A DNA stretch of 64,000 bases from an uncultured Marinifilum sp. (GTDB lineage: Bacteria > Bacteroidota > Bacteroidia > Bacteroidales > Marinifilaceae), in assembly GCF_963677195.1 (NCBI RefSeq), contig NZ_OY781918.1, positions 2,592,923 to 2,656,922 on the forward strand. Direction: 5' to 3'. The notes beneath the pieces are model-generated. The model saw nothing but the letters and a program-made list of their open reading frames with translations. It did no database searches and was not told where the DNA came from. This document shows, piece after piece, positions 25,914 through 35,442 of this stretch. The position numbers were made by a program, and so were the translations under genes. Within the stretch, counting starts at the first letter, position 1, and each line of letters starts with the position of its first letter.

Positions 25914-28025
25914 TTAATCGTTTTTTTTGTTTACAGAATTTTTCTCTTTTAGTAGAGCTTCTTTATTTTTTAGGTATTCCATAATCTTGATTTGCGATCT
26001 TACTAAAGGTTCATTTTCTTTCCTCGAAACAGGAATGTTATTTAATTTAGCATCTAAAATTCGAGCGCTAGTATTATCTGCCAATTGAATTTTTAGAATA
26101 TGAATTAGTTCTTTTTTTATTGCCAAATCCTGAATTGGGAAAGCACATTCTATTCTGCGGTGAAGGTTGCGGTTCATCCAATCGGCCGAAGAAAGATACA
26201 GTTGATTTTCGCCTTTATTGTAAAAGTAGAAAGCTCTTGCATGTTCTAAAAACTGATCGACAATACGTATCACTCTTATGTTTTTAGAATATTTTTGATT
26301 GGGTTTAAGACAACAAATACCTCTTAAAATTAAATCTATTTTAACACCTTTTTCGCTGGCTTCGTATAGTTTCTGAATCATTTCTCGTTCTTGCATTCCA
26401 TTCATCTTGAGAATTATGTGGCCTTTATTGCCACTTTTAACATTCTCAATTTCTCTATCTATTAATCGAATTAATTCACTCTTAAGATTAAAATGACCAA
26501 TTAGTAATTTCTTAAATGTATAACCAGGTGTTTTATTTTCCAGATAATCGAATAGTTGTGTTAAATCATGAATAATTTCTTGGTCGGCAGTAAAAAAGCC
26601 ATGATCGGCATAAATTTTTGCCGTTTTCTCATTAAAATTTCCTGTGCTTAAAAAGGCATAATCTTTTTTGTCGCCTTTTCGTTTTATTAAAGCAATTTTA
26701 GCATGAACTTTTAAGCCTGGAATACTATAAATAATTTTAACACCCGCTTTCCTCATTTCACGAGCCGAACGAAGATTTGTTTCTTCATCGAAACGAGCTT
26801 TTACTTCAACAAAAACAGTTACTTTTTTTCCATTTCGAGCTGCATTAATTAATGCATTAACTACAGCCGAATTATCGGCAACTCTATATTGTGTAGCCTT
26901 AATTTCTTCTACTTTAGGGTCTAAGGCTGCTTCGTTTAAAAAACGAATTACATAAGCGTACGATTGATAAGGAAAATGTAAAATTCGATCTTTTTTACGT
27001 ACGGTTTTAAAAATAGATTTTGAGCCAACCTTAAGCTCATCAACACTTATTGGGTGATAAGCTTCTATTTCCAATTCGGGATGTTTAGGATTTGGAAAAG
27101 CAAAGAAATCCTGAAAATTGTGATATCTGCCTCCTTTTACCATATCATTAGGTTTTAAATCGAAGGAGTCCTTTAAAAATTTAAGAAATCCTTTAGGAAT
27201 CGATTCATCGTAAAGAAAACGGGAAGGAGTACCTGTTTCACGTTTTATTAAACTGCGCTCAATCATTTCAATTAAATCGCCGGAATATTCATCTTCAATT
27301 AATAAATCGGCATCTCTACTTAATTTAAAACTATAGCTCGAATCAATTTTATATCCTGGAAACAGGATTTTCATTCTCAATTTAATAATATCATCCAAAA
27401 ACATAATATAATGTTTTCCGTCGATTTCTGGTAATTCTATAAAGCGAGGAAAATGATGACAAGGCACTTTTATTATTGCATATCTTGCTCTGGGTTTTTT
27501 ATGAGTACCTTCTTCTTCTTTTTTGCTTCTTCGTTTGTATAATTTAACGGCCAAATAAATGGCATTATTCTGCAGAAATGGTTGAACCTGCTTTTTTAAA
27601 AGTAGCATTGGCTGAGCATGAGGCAAAACATTTTCTAGGAAAAAATCTTTTACAAACTGATGATGTTCATCGCTTAACTTTTCATTCTGCAAAAGAATAA
27701 TATTATTTTCTTTTAATTCAGGTATAATCTGATTTCTAAAAATATCTCCAAATTGATTCTGCTGACGATCAACTTCTGCATTAATTTTTTTTAAAATAAT
27801 ATCCGGATTTTCTCTAAGATTTTTTTTGTCTTCGGGAGGTAATTCGGTAAAGCGTTTATATGTACCAACTCTAACACGATAAAATTCGTCGAGGTTCGAT
27901 GAGTAAATTGCAAGAAATTTAATTCTTTCGTATAATGGTAATTCCTTATTTGTAGCTACCTCTAACACTCTTTTGTTAAAAGATAACCAGCTTAAATCGC
28001 GGTTAAGAAACTGATATTTTGACAT
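25914..28025 (-). CDS. ppk1: polyphosphate kinase 1
   Basis: 703 residues, the family length. Makes polyphosphate from ATP reversibly. The N-terminal domain starts FLNRDLSWLSFNKRVLEVA and YSSNLDEFYRVRVGTYKR. The two phospholipase-D-like C-terminal domains carry the autophosphorylated His in LKVHAKIALI and the second His in EHARAFYFYN, with STGNFNEKTAKIYADHGFF between. Residues binding Mg-ATP (KARFDEETNLRSAREM) are intact. The neighbour downstream is a SixA-like phosphatase in the same operon. The 156 bases upstream are AT-rich and hold no clear promoter box. Confidence 0.96.
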   Translation of the reverse strand: MSKYQFLNRDLSWLSFNKRVLEVATNKELPLYERIKFLAIYSSNLDEFYRVRVGTYKRFTELPPEDKKNLRENPDIILKKINAEVDRQQNQFGDIFRNQIIPELKENNIILLQNEKLSDEHHQFVKDFFLENVLPHAQPMLLLKKQVQPFLQNNAIYLAVKLYKRRSKKEEEGTHKKPRARYAIIKVPCHHFPRFIELPEIDGKHYIMFLDDIIKLRMKILFPGYKIDSSYSFKLSRDADLLIEDEYSGDLIEMIERSLIKRETGTPSRFLYDESIPKGFLKFLKDSFDLKPNDMVKGGRYHNFQDFFAFPNPKHPELEIEAYHPISVDELKVGSKSIFKTVRKKDRILHFPYQSYAYVIRFLNEAALDPKVEEIKATQYRVADNSAVVNALINAARNGKKVTVFVEVKARFDEETNLRSAREMRKAGVKIIYSIPGLKVHAKIALIKRKGDKKDYAFLSTGNFNEKTAKIYADHGFFTADQEIIHDLTQLFDYLENKTPGYTFKKLLIGHFNLKSELIRLIDREIENVKSGNKGHIILKMNGMQEREMIQKLYEASEKGVKIDLILRGICCLKPNQKYSKNIRVIRIVDQFLEHARAFYFYNKGENQLYLSSADWMNRNLHRRIECAFPIQDLAIKKELIHILKIQLADNTSARILDAKLNNIPVSRKENEPLVRSQIKIMEYLKNKEALLKEKNSVNKKND

Positions 28026-28181
28026 ATATTGATATTGCTAAGAAGAATAATTCTAATACCCTAAAATAGTTAATTTTTTGCTTCTTTTTATTATCAATAG
28101 TAGACTGATATTGGAAATTTTTAGCTGAACTTAAAACTTATTTTTAAAATTGCTTTTTTGCTTTATGCAAAGCAAGACTGT

Positions 28182-28643
28182 TTATTTATACATTAACTCT
28201 ACTTCCGATTTCTTAAGAAATGCAATTAGTTTGTCTGTTTTCCAGTCTTGTTTACATTTAAATTTTTGTTCGGTATTATTTTGTAGTTTAAAAGTAAAGT
28301 TAATGCTGAAGTATGTTTTTGTAATACCAACTGATTTTAGATTTTCGGGTTTAAATTCTACATTATTCATTTTTTTTGCTCTAGGGTATTTAATAATCGT
28401 AAGCATAATTAAAAAAATACACATAAAAAATGATAAGGGATAAATAATCTGATCAAATAAATCTGTACTATTATAATGTGAGTGCCAGGATAAAGCATTT
28501 GAAAAGCATAAAAATCCAAAAACTACAATATTTAGCCAAAATAAACCTGTATCATTTCTAAAACTTATTTTACAATCGTCGAATAGTAATTCTCCTCCAA
28601 ACACTGGTCTGCCTTTTAGTGTTGTAATTAGAGTATTTTTCAT
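28182..28643 (-). CDS. small two-helix membrane protein, paralog A
   Basis: 153 residues. The layout is shared with the next gene: an N-terminal motif (LKGRPVFGGELLFDDCKISFRND), two transmembrane helices (about 35-55 and 65-90), then a cytoplasmic beta-rich end (INFTFKLQNNTEQKFKCKQDWKTDKLIAFLKKSEVEL). The end resembles a bacterial PH-like domain, but I cannot name the family with certainty. It starts 9 bases after the stop of its paralog. Part of the minus-strand cluster 28182-29370. An antisense open frame at 28150-28443 is a shadow. Confidence 0.7.
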   Translation of the reverse strand: MKNTLITTLKGRPVFGGELLFDDCKISFRNDTGLFWLNIVVFGFLCFSNALSWHSHYNSTDLFDQIIYPLSFFMCIFLIMLTIIKYPRAKKMNNVEFKPENLKSVGITKTYFSINFTFKLQNNTEQKFKCKQDWKTDKLIAFLKKSEVELMYK

Positions 28644-28652
28644 GCGTTCAAT

Positions 28653-29102
28653 TTATTTAGTAATCAGTTTAACTTTGTAATTTTTTAAAAATGCAAGCAG
28701 CTTATCGCTTTTGGTATTATTTCGGCACTTAAATTTTTGTTGAGAATTGTTATGCAGTTTAAAAGTAAAAATTATGTTTTTTCTAATAGGAGTAATTTTA
28801 ACCAACTTAATAGATTCGGGTTTAATTACTTTTTTATGCATTTTTTTTGCAGCTATATATTTTTTACGAAAAAAAGCAATATAAAATATCCCAAATAGAA
28901 GCATTACAGCATATAATATCAGAAAAACTCCATCTTTATCAAGATGATGTATATAGATATTAACTGTATAGCCAATGGTCATAATACTTACGCAAGCAAT
29001 GCCAAATGCTATTATTAAAGGATCGTTTCTAAAGGTAATTGTATAATCGTCGAATAGTAATTCACCACTAAAATTGGGTCGTCCTTTTAATCTTGTAATC
29101 AT
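28653..29102 (-). CDS. small two-helix membrane protein, paralog B
   Basis: 149 residues, aligned end to end with paralog A: LKGRPNFSGELLFDDYTITFRND, two membrane helices (about 30-50 and 60-80), then IIFTFKLHNNSQQKFKCRNNTKSDKLLAFLKNYKVKL. The conserved parts (first 25 residues and last 40) are similar while the helices have diverged, as in a tandem duplication that is not recent. Function unknown. It lies between the DUF2007 gene and paralog A with 22 and 9 base gaps, consistent with one operon. Confidence 0.72.
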   Translation of the reverse strand: MITRLKGRPNFSGELLFDDYTITFRNDPLIIAFGIACVSIMTIGYTVNIYIHHLDKDGVFLILYAVMLLFGIFYIAFFRKKYIAAKKMHKKVIKPESIKLVKITPIRKNIIFTFKLHNNSQQKFKCRNNTKSDKLLAFLKNYKVKLITK

Positions 29103-29124
29103 GGTGTGTTTTTAAATGAAAGAT

Positions 29125-29370
29125 TTAATTGCTTTTATTTTGTTCAAATTCTTTAACTATTGGAGCGGCTTTTTCCAAGTCCGTATCTGATATTAATAAT
29201 TTTACAGCCCCAACACCTCCTGCCGAATAGTGCGGTGCTATGCTGCCAATAAATTCATCTTTAACAAAACTTTTAATCTGCTGGTCTTCCAATATTGTTT
29301 TCAGCATTTCTACTTCCCAGGAGCTACCTGAGAAAATTTCTATTGGTTTGCTTTGGTTCTGATCGTTCAT
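29125..29370 (-). CDS. DUF2007 protein
   Basis: 81 residues. Matches the DUF2007 'putative signal transducing protein' family: IEIFSGSSWEVEMLKTILEDQQIKSFV, then GGVGAVKLLISDTDLEKAAPIVKEF. It is a small ferredoxin-like alpha/beta fold related to the regulatory GlnB/ACT shape, with no enzymatic residues. In other Bacteroidota it is often a free-standing regulator of unknown ligand. First gene of the minus-strand cluster; divergent from ywbE. Confidence 0.8.
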   Translation of the reverse strand: MNDQNQSKPIEIFSGSSWEVEMLKTILEDQQIKSFVKDEFIGSIAPHYSAGGVGAVKLLISDTDLEKAAPIVKEFEQNKSN

Positions 29371-29498
29371 ATAATAATTTTATGCTTACTTGTAAAAGTA
29401 TAAAAAATATTAAATATTATTATTAGATAATATATTTAAACCGAACAAAATTGATATCAATAATAAAGCAAAGAATGGGATAATTTCTAAAAAGCAAT

Positions 29499-29506
29499 TA
29501 CATTTG
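29499..29506 (+). promoter_or_regulatory. candidate -7 box of ywbE
   Basis: TACATTTG fits TAnnTTTG, 28 bases before the ywbE ATG. No clear -33 box at the standard spacing. Confidence 0.4.
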
Positions 29507-29533
29507 TAGGTTGTGATTATTAAAACCAAAATT

Positions 29534-29731
29534 ATGAACGAAGGAACAAGAAGAGAAAATATTAAACCAGGATTAAAAGTAAAAATTGTTTTAAAAGCCG
29601 ACCAGCGCAGTGGTAAATTAACCGAAGGGATAGTGAAAGACTTGCTAACCAACTCGTCTGTGCATCCGCATGGAATTAAGGTGCGTTTGCAAGATGGTCA
29701 GGTTGGTCGTGTTCAGGAGATTATCGGATAG
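29534..29731 (+). CDS. ywbE: YwbE family protein
   Basis: 65 residues from the ATG at 29534; the GTG at 29513 lies too close to the promoter box. It matches the YwbE family along its whole length: TRRENIKPGLKVKIVLKADQ, SGKLTEGIVKDLLTNSS, HPHGIKVRLQDGQVGRVQEII. The fold is a small KOW-like beta-barrel; function is unknown, and an RNA or ribosome link is only a guess from the fold. Single gene with its own terminator. Confidence 0.85.
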   Translation: MNEGTRRENIKPGLKVKIVLKADQRSGKLTEGIVKDLLTNSSVHPHGIKVRLQDGQVGRVQEIIG

Positions 29732-29757
29732 TTTATTCAAACATATTTATAGTACAA

Positions 29758-29788
29758 CAAAGCCACATTAAATATGTGGCTTTGTTTT
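29758..29788 (+). terminator. terminator of ywbE
   Basis: CAAAGCCACAT/ATGTGGCTTTG, 11-bp stem, 5-base loop, followed by TTTT, 26 bases after the stop. Confidence 0.85.
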
Positions 29789-29807
29789 GCATTAATATGT
29801 GTATTAT

Positions 29808-32800
29808 TTACAGATTAAAGCGTTTTAAGAATTTAGTTTTTTTCGAACGTGGTGTAATAATATACGAATACGGGTTCTTTTTAAGAGGATCTTTAAATTG
29901 TCTTTTATCCTCCTTAGTTTCGGTAATAATGGTGTTGAATTCATTATTCGACGATCGTACAAACATAACACCATGATAGTATTCAAAGAAAAACCAGGTT
30001 GATTTATCTATTTCTAGATACATTGTTAAGCGGTTTCCACTTCTTTTTTTATCTAATTCGACTTTACCTTTTATGCTTTTATTAATTTGCTTGCCATTAA
30101 TGTTCCCAATGCCAATATTACCAATCGATTGGTATGCTTTGCGTTCTTTATCCCATATAAAATCGATATTATTAAAGTAAATTGTATGTTGTAACTCTTT
30201 AGGTAAGCTTTTATAAATGCCATTAATATCTCGTTCGAGCATTGCTTTTTCGGCTTTTTTAGCTCCCATTAATTCTGCAATTTTTCGAGTATAAACCTCT
30301 TTGTTTGGATTATTATATGGTAAACTGGCCTCTAAAAATGTGTTTTCCATAATTTTCATTGCCTGATCGTTAAAAAAGAAATCAATACCCATAATTAAGT
30401 CTAAGGTTACAATATCGCTCGACAAATCGTGATCGATATTACCTGCTGCAAGCTGTTTAATTTGTCCAAGTTCTGCTCCCAGGTTTATTTTACCTTCACC
30501 TTTTATGTTGCAATTATTTTGATAATAAGTGATAATATTTCCTGTGGTATCAGGATTATTTAATTTCTCTTTTTCGGCAATCTGATAAGCTTGTAATTTA
30601 TGATTATAAGTTAAAAATCCTTTAGCTTCCAATAAAACATTATCGGTATAAAAAATTCTTCGCGATAAAAACGAGGAGTATATATGAATAGAATCGTTTG
30701 TTAAGAAAAATGAGTTATATAGTTTAAGCTGATCATCATCTATGGCATACTCCTTAACCGGAATTAATATATTGTTAGGATTTATTAGTCCCGAGAATGC
30801 CAGCCAATTGTCGTTTATTTGTTCACATTTGTTTTTAATAAGTGCTTGTCCGTCGTAGTATAATGAAGAGTCGCGAGCCTGAAGTTTTACCTTACCCTTG
30901 TATTCGAAATGAGGGCTAAGCGTAAAAGATTTTTCTTCGCTTATGTTTCCAATGGCAATGGTTTGTCCGGTCGAATCTACATCAATAACATCAAAAAACA
31001 GATTTTGTATTTCTTTGTTTTCGTCTATGTAGGAGTAGTTACCCGATCCGGAATACGAATTTTTACCATGAACATTAATAGTAGCACCAAAAAGTTTATG
31101 AAATTTATTTATGGTATCGGCAACAAGTTTGGCATTTCTGAATGTTTCCATTAATCCGCCTTTAGCGATATTTAAATTTCCCTTTTCGGGATATAATTTT
31201 GCATCGGCAATATCCAAACTTTTTACAAATTTTGCATTAATACTACTGTCAATTGCACTAAATGTTGCCAAAGGAGAAATAAAGTTTATGGAATCCTGTT
31301 TTGGATCAACCGATATAAACCTATTAAGGGAAGTCGAGTCTAAATTACTTATTTTATCTTCTTCCCATAAAGATGCTAAAACCGATTCATCTTCCTTGCC
31401 AAAATCAATACTTTGTAAATCCATATACCATTTAAAGCTATTTATATAACTTATATATTTGTTGGTAGGGAATTTACTGATATTATTTTTAGACGTATTT
31501 ACAAAGGTTCCGCTTCGGCTTATAAAATCGATATTTGCATTTACCGATGTGGTTTCGAAAGCATAAGAGCTCGAATCTGTACTTAAGATTTTAAAACTTG
31601 CCGAATCGGCCAAAATGCTTTTTTTGTTGTAGCTAAAGTAATCGGAATTAATTTCGGCGTTAACCAGTTCCATATTTCCCGAACCACTAATTCCGTCGGG
31701 TGTAATTTTTAAAGTTCCCGATAAAGTAGCTAGCCTTTTGTACATATCTAAAGGCAAAGCACTACTTTTTACATACATTTCATCTTTATATGGAAACCAT
31801 TGAGTGTAAATTTTTTCTCCATTAATTTCCGGATTATTTAATTTTGTATCCTGTTCTTTTAACTCAAAACTTTGTGCATTGGTATGCATTTCTTCTGGCA
31901 GGAATACAAAATCTGTTGATTTGGTAACCGAACTTAAATAATTTAAGGTTCCGCTACCTTTTAAGCCTTCGTTCGAGAGTAATATTGTATCTCTGTACGT
32001 ACCATTGTTATAAACCGAAAATCCATCTTCGGGACTTGTTCTGGAAAAACCAAGAGAGTTGTCGTCTTGTATGCTTAATGTTTCGTTAAAGGTAGGGAAG
32101 ATGCTATCCGATACAAAAGTACCGCTTAGCTTAATATCTTCTCTATCAAAGTCGTTAATATTATTAAGTGTGTAAGGATCTATTTTAAAATAAAAATCGC
32201 TTCTTTTGTAAACACCATTTTGAATATTTTTCTTATCATAAAAAACATAACTCGAATCGGCACTATTAAATATCGGATACTTTGGGAAATTTTTTAAGCC
32301 TGATTTATTGTTAGGATCATCGATTAACAAAACGCCCGTAATTTTTTCGATTACACTTCCTAGCTGGTTGGTGTAGCGTTTTCCAAAATTACTTAAAGAG
32401 TCGACAATAACATTCATTTTTAACGAGTCGATAAGTTTTAGGTCTACCTTAAATTGGTCGTACGAAAATTGAAAATCTTTACCATACATATCTAATAAAC
32501 CGGCTATAATTTTACCATCGAATTCGAAATCACGATTCTTTTTTAGTACTATTTTTCTATGTTTTGGAAAAATAACTACGTTTTGCGAATCGCTAACTGC
32601 TATTTGCTGAACTCCATTTATTTGTAGGTTCGAACTTCCAATAAAGTAAATAGCATCGGCTTCTTTGTCTGATGTTTTGGTGTTAAACTGAATTACATCA
32701 TAATCTTGTCGGCCCATTCCCGATTTTATATAATCGTTTAGACGTTTGTGTAAGTTAATCTCATCGGTGTTTCTGTTATAGCTTAAAAATCCTTGAAAAG

Positions 32801-34274
32801 ATAGGGAGAAAAGTTGCTGACGAATCTGATTAATTGGTTTCTTAACATAGTTAGCATAATCTTCTGCCGTAAAAGTATCTGAATAAATGTAGTTTGCGAA
32901 TTTTCGAAGAAGTACCAGTGGGTTTTGATCATCCATTCCTTGAATTCGCATAAAACGATTCATACTGAAATAACTCATCGATTCGAAGTGTGCCTGGCGT
33001 TTTGTGGCAGTTTGCATGCTTCCAAAATGCATCATGTTTTCGTTTAATTTCCAAACTAACATTTCAAAATCCATTATTAGATTATGATAGTTGTCGAAAT
33101 ATGGACTTTTAGCAGTACCTTCTCCATCTCTTATTAGGTTTAGCTCTTCCTTATCGGGAAAGTATTTAAACAATAGTCCAGGATGGTAAATTTGGCAGGT
33201 ATCAATTAAAATTTCAATTTTAGTGTCTTTAGCTGCAATACGATTTTTCTGAAAGGCAAAGTGTTCAGATGTAGCAATCATAAATAATGTATCGTTCCTG
33301 GAAAGTTGTATTTCAGATGGATATTCGGGACTTCCTTTACCTATTAATTTTGCACCATGAATTGCAACTGCACCTTTGTATCTAACATGTTTATAGGGTG
33401 ATATTACAATATTATTATCGAAGGATTTAAATCGGGGATACAAAGCTTTTTCTGGAATTTTTACAGGATTTACTTTTTCAGATAAACTTCCTTTAATTTT
33501 TTTATCGGATATTTTTGGATTGTAGTAATCTACTGTATCAATAGTAAAGTTTGATTTTGTAATGTTAATAGAGTATTCGTTAAAGACCGCATATTCCTGA
33601 TTGGCTTCTTTACCAGCCCGTTCCCAGTTTATTTTTCCTTTTTCTCCAAGCCACTTTTTCTCGAAAGGAAAATAGCTTCCTTTGGTTTCGAATATTTTAG
33701 AAGTATCGCGTTGTGCAATACAGTATAGGTCTGTTTTATTGAATTTAATACTTAGGGTTTCCTTATAAAGGAAACTAAAGCTGGCATTAACAGCTTTCCA
33801 TTGTGTAGAATAGGATTTATAAATAATGCTATCGTTTAATAAATGCTGTGTTTGTATTAAAAAGTCTTTTGTTTTACTTAGTTTATTTTTTTTGTTTTGA
33901 ACATATTTAAGCAGGCCTTTGTGCCAATTCGTAAAGTCTGACTTGCTTCTGTTTTGCTTATTAAAGATCATTAAGGTTTTAAAATAATTATAAAAATCGG
34001 GAAATGACCTTGCTCTTTTTGCCCTAAGTAAATCGCATATATCGTAAATGTTTTGTCGCTCAGCAGAGCTGATATCAGGCGATAGCCAAAATAATGAAAA
34101 TTGTTCGGAGAATTCTTTGTATTCTTTCTTTTTGGAAGGATTATTCATAAAGTTAAGAAATTCATCTTTAAACTTTACAGAGTCGCGAGAGAATGTTTTT
34201 ACGGTCTGAGAAAATCCTGGTAATGAAGATATAATAATTATTATAAGAAAAAGACAACGGTAAAAAAACTTCAT
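29808..34274 (-). CDS. very large exported protein, unknown
   Basis: 1488 residues from the ATG at 34274. This start directly gives a signal peptide (FFYRCLFLIIIIISSLPGFSQ); an extended start at 34322 adds an unlikely hydrophobic stretch. A helical first part (about 20-150) is followed by over 1000 residues of beta-strand-rich sequence. Repeating phrases such as GSGTLNYLSS, LSGTLKITPDGISGSGNMELVNA and GSGNYSYIDENKE occur, as do recurrent 'K-G-x-A/L-x-x-x-G/A-K-L' strands near residue 310. The spacing suggests a long beta-groove of the AsmA/LptA-like lipid-bridge kind, but I see no diagnostic motif. Conserved single-copy in Bacteroidota to my knowledge; function unknown. The 96 bases beyond its start hold only AT-rich sequence. 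Confidence 0.75.
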   Translation of the reverse strand: MKFFYRCLFLIIIIISSLPGFSQTVKTFSRDSVKFKDEFLNFMNNPSKKKEYKEFSEQFSLFWLSPDISSAERQNIYDICDLLRAKRARSFPDFYNYFKTLMIFNKQNRSKSDFTNWHKGLLKYVQNKKNKLSKTKDFLIQTQHLLNDSIIYKSYSTQWKAVNASFSFLYKETLSIKFNKTDLYCIAQRDTSKIFETKGSYFPFEKKWLGEKGKINWERAGKEANQEYAVFNEYSINITKSNFTIDTVDYYNPKISDKKIKGSLSEKVNPVKIPEKALYPRFKSFDNNIVISPYKHVRYKGAVAIHGAKLIGKGSPEYPSEIQLSRNDTLFMIATSEHFAFQKNRIAAKDTKIEILIDTCQIYHPGLLFKYFPDKEELNLIRDGEGTAKSPYFDNYHNLIMDFEMLVWKLNENMMHFGSMQTATKRQAHFESMSYFSMNRFMRIQGMDDQNPLVLLRKFANYIYSDTFTAEDYANYVKKPINQIRQQLFSLSFQGFLSYNRNTDEINLHKRLNDYIKSGMGRQDYDVIQFNTKTSDKEADAIYFIGSSNLQINGVQQIAVSDSQNVVIFPKHRKIVLKKNRDFEFDGKIIAGLLDMYGKDFQFSYDQFKVDLKLIDSLKMNVIVDSLSNFGKRYTNQLGSVIEKITGVLLIDDPNNKSGLKNFPKYPIFNSADSSYVFYDKKNIQNGVYKRSDFYFKIDPYTLNNINDFDREDIKLSGTFVSDSIFPTFNETLSIQDDNSLGFSRTSPEDGFSVYNNGTYRDTILLSNEGLKGSGTLNYLSSVTKSTDFVFLPEEMHTNAQSFELKEQDTKLNNPEINGEKIYTQWFPYKDEMYVKSSALPLDMYKRLATLSGTLKITPDGISGSGNMELVNAEINSDYFSYNKKSILADSASFKILSTDSSSYAFETTSVNANIDFISRSGTFVNTSKNNISKFPTNKYISYINSFKWYMDLQSIDFGKEDESVLASLWEEDKISNLDSTSLNRFISVDPKQDSINFISPLATFSAIDSSINAKFVKSLDIADAKLYPEKGNLNIAKGGLMETFRNAKLVADTINKFHKLFGATINVHGKNSYSGSGNYSYIDENKEIQNLFFDVIDVDSTGQTIAIGNISEEKSFTLSPHFEYKGKVKLQARDSSLYYDGQALIKNKCEQINDNWLAFSGLINPNNILIPVKEYAIDDDQLKLYNSFFLTNDSIHIYSSFLSRRIFYTDNVLLEAKGFLTYNHKLQAYQIAEKEKLNNPDTTGNIITYYQNNCNIKGEGKINLGAELGQIKQLAAGNIDHDLSSDIVTLDLIMGIDFFFNDQAMKIMENTFLEASLPYNNPNKEVYTRKIAELMGAKKAEKAMLERDINGIYKSLPKELQHTIYFNNIDFIWDKERKAYQSIGNIGIGNINGKQINKSIKGKVELDKKRSGNRLTMYLEIDKSTWFFFEYYHGVMFVRSSNNEFNTIITETKEDKRQFKDPLKKNPYSYIITPRSKKTKFLKRFNL

Positions 34275-34418
34275 GATCAAAGAGTTTATTGATATCAATA
34301 ATATGATAAGGCAATTTAACAAGTATTAAGGAAAAAGTATAAAGTACGAAGTAAAAATTTTGAAATTTTAATGTAGGTTTTATACTTTTTCCTTTTACTA
34401 TTGATCGTTTATTTTTGC

Positions 34419-35255
34419 TTATTCTTTTATAAAACGCACTGCAACCCAGTTTTTATCGACTTTATGGCTTAGGTAAGTCATATTGTTTTTTTCTGCTTCT
34501 TTTTGAATATGGGGAAGATCTTCAGTATAAAATCCACTCATTATTAGCTGGCCGTTTTTAGGTAAACAGGCAACGTAATGTTTCATATCATTTACCAATA
34601 TATTTCGGTTAATATTGGCTAATACTACATCATAAGTTTTTCCTTTTAGTAAGGAAGCATCGCCTAAAAATACCGATATATTTTTAGTGCCATTATTCTT
34701 AATGTTCTCAAGAGAGTTGTGGTAAGGCCATTCGTCAATGTCTATAGCATCTACTCTTATGGCATTTCTTTTCGAGGCTAAAATCGCTAATAGGCTGGTT
34801 CCGCACCCCATATCTAATACAGTTTTACCTTCTAAATTGGTCTCGAGAATATTCTGAACCATTAATGATGTTGTGGAGTGATGCCCTGTTCCGAAAGACA
34901 TTTTAGGATCGATCACAATATCGTAAGGAACTTTAGGTGTATCGGTATGAAAAGATGCACGAATAACCACTTTATCGTCGATAATTACCGGTTGAAAATT
35001 CGATTCCCAAAGGGCATTCCAATCTTGCGATACAATAGTTTTATGGGTATATGAAAAATTAAAGTTTGGAAGATGATTTATGGTAAGTTCTTCTACTTTT
35101 TTCATGTCGAAAAGTGGGGCTTGAATATAAGCTTCAACAGTATCGTCGGTTTGAGTAAAGCTTTCGTAGTCGACTTCTCCAAGTTCTGCCATTAAAATAT
35201 CAGCAATATCTTCAGAGAAGGGAGTTATTTGGCATTTTAATTCGATGTAATCCAT
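34419..35255 (-). CDS. prmA: ribosomal protein L11 methyltransferase
   Basis: 278 residues. The N-terminal ferredoxin-like domain contacts L11 (first 90 residues, with LNHLPNFNFSYTHKTIVSQDWNALWESNFQP at its end written here as two parts: NFNFSYTHK and WNALWESNF). The C-terminal Rossmann AdoMet domain has MSFGTGHHSTTSLMV, VLDMGCGTSLLAILA (motif I) and DVVLANINRNIL (motif IV, NPxY-like). PrmA trimethylates ribosomal protein L11. The ATG at 35255 gives MDYIELKC, standard. Single gene, downstream of tpiA on the same strand with a terminator between them. Confidence 0.93.
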   Translation of the reverse strand: MDYIELKCQITPFSEDIADILMAELGEVDYESFTQTDDTVEAYIQAPLFDMKKVEELTINHLPNFNFSYTHKTIVSQDWNALWESNFQPVIIDDKVVIRASFHTDTPKVPYDIVIDPKMSFGTGHHSTTSLMVQNILETNLEGKTVLDMGCGTSLLAILASKRNAIRVDAIDIDEWPYHNSLENIKNNGTKNISVFLGDASLLKGKTYDVVLANINRNILVNDMKHYVACLPKNGQLIMSGFYTEDLPHIQKEAEKNNMTYLSHKVDKNWVAVRFIKE

Positions 35256-35395
35256 AAGTATATTTAGTTTGATTTTTCTGCCTGCAAGTTATGGCTTTTG
35301 TAAAGATCTGAGAAATTTGATTAGAGAAATATGTAAATCTTTTGGCAAGCAAATTATGCGGATTGATTAAGCGTGCAAAAATGTTATAAATAAGA

Positions 35396-35428
35396 AAAGC
35401 CGATACTTAAGTACCGGCTTTATTTTTT
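35396..35428 (-). terminator. terminator after tpiA
   Basis: AAAGCCG-A-TACTT/AAGTA-C-CGGCTTT, a 13-bp stem with one A·C mismatch, 15 bases past the tpiA stop. T-rich on both sides. Confidence 0.75.
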
Positions 35429-35442
35429 GTATTTTTATGCTA

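Noticed and set aside
28150..28443. 97-codon frame on the plus strand
   Set aside because: Lies across the minus-strand paralog A, which has a conserved partner; no start signal or family support.
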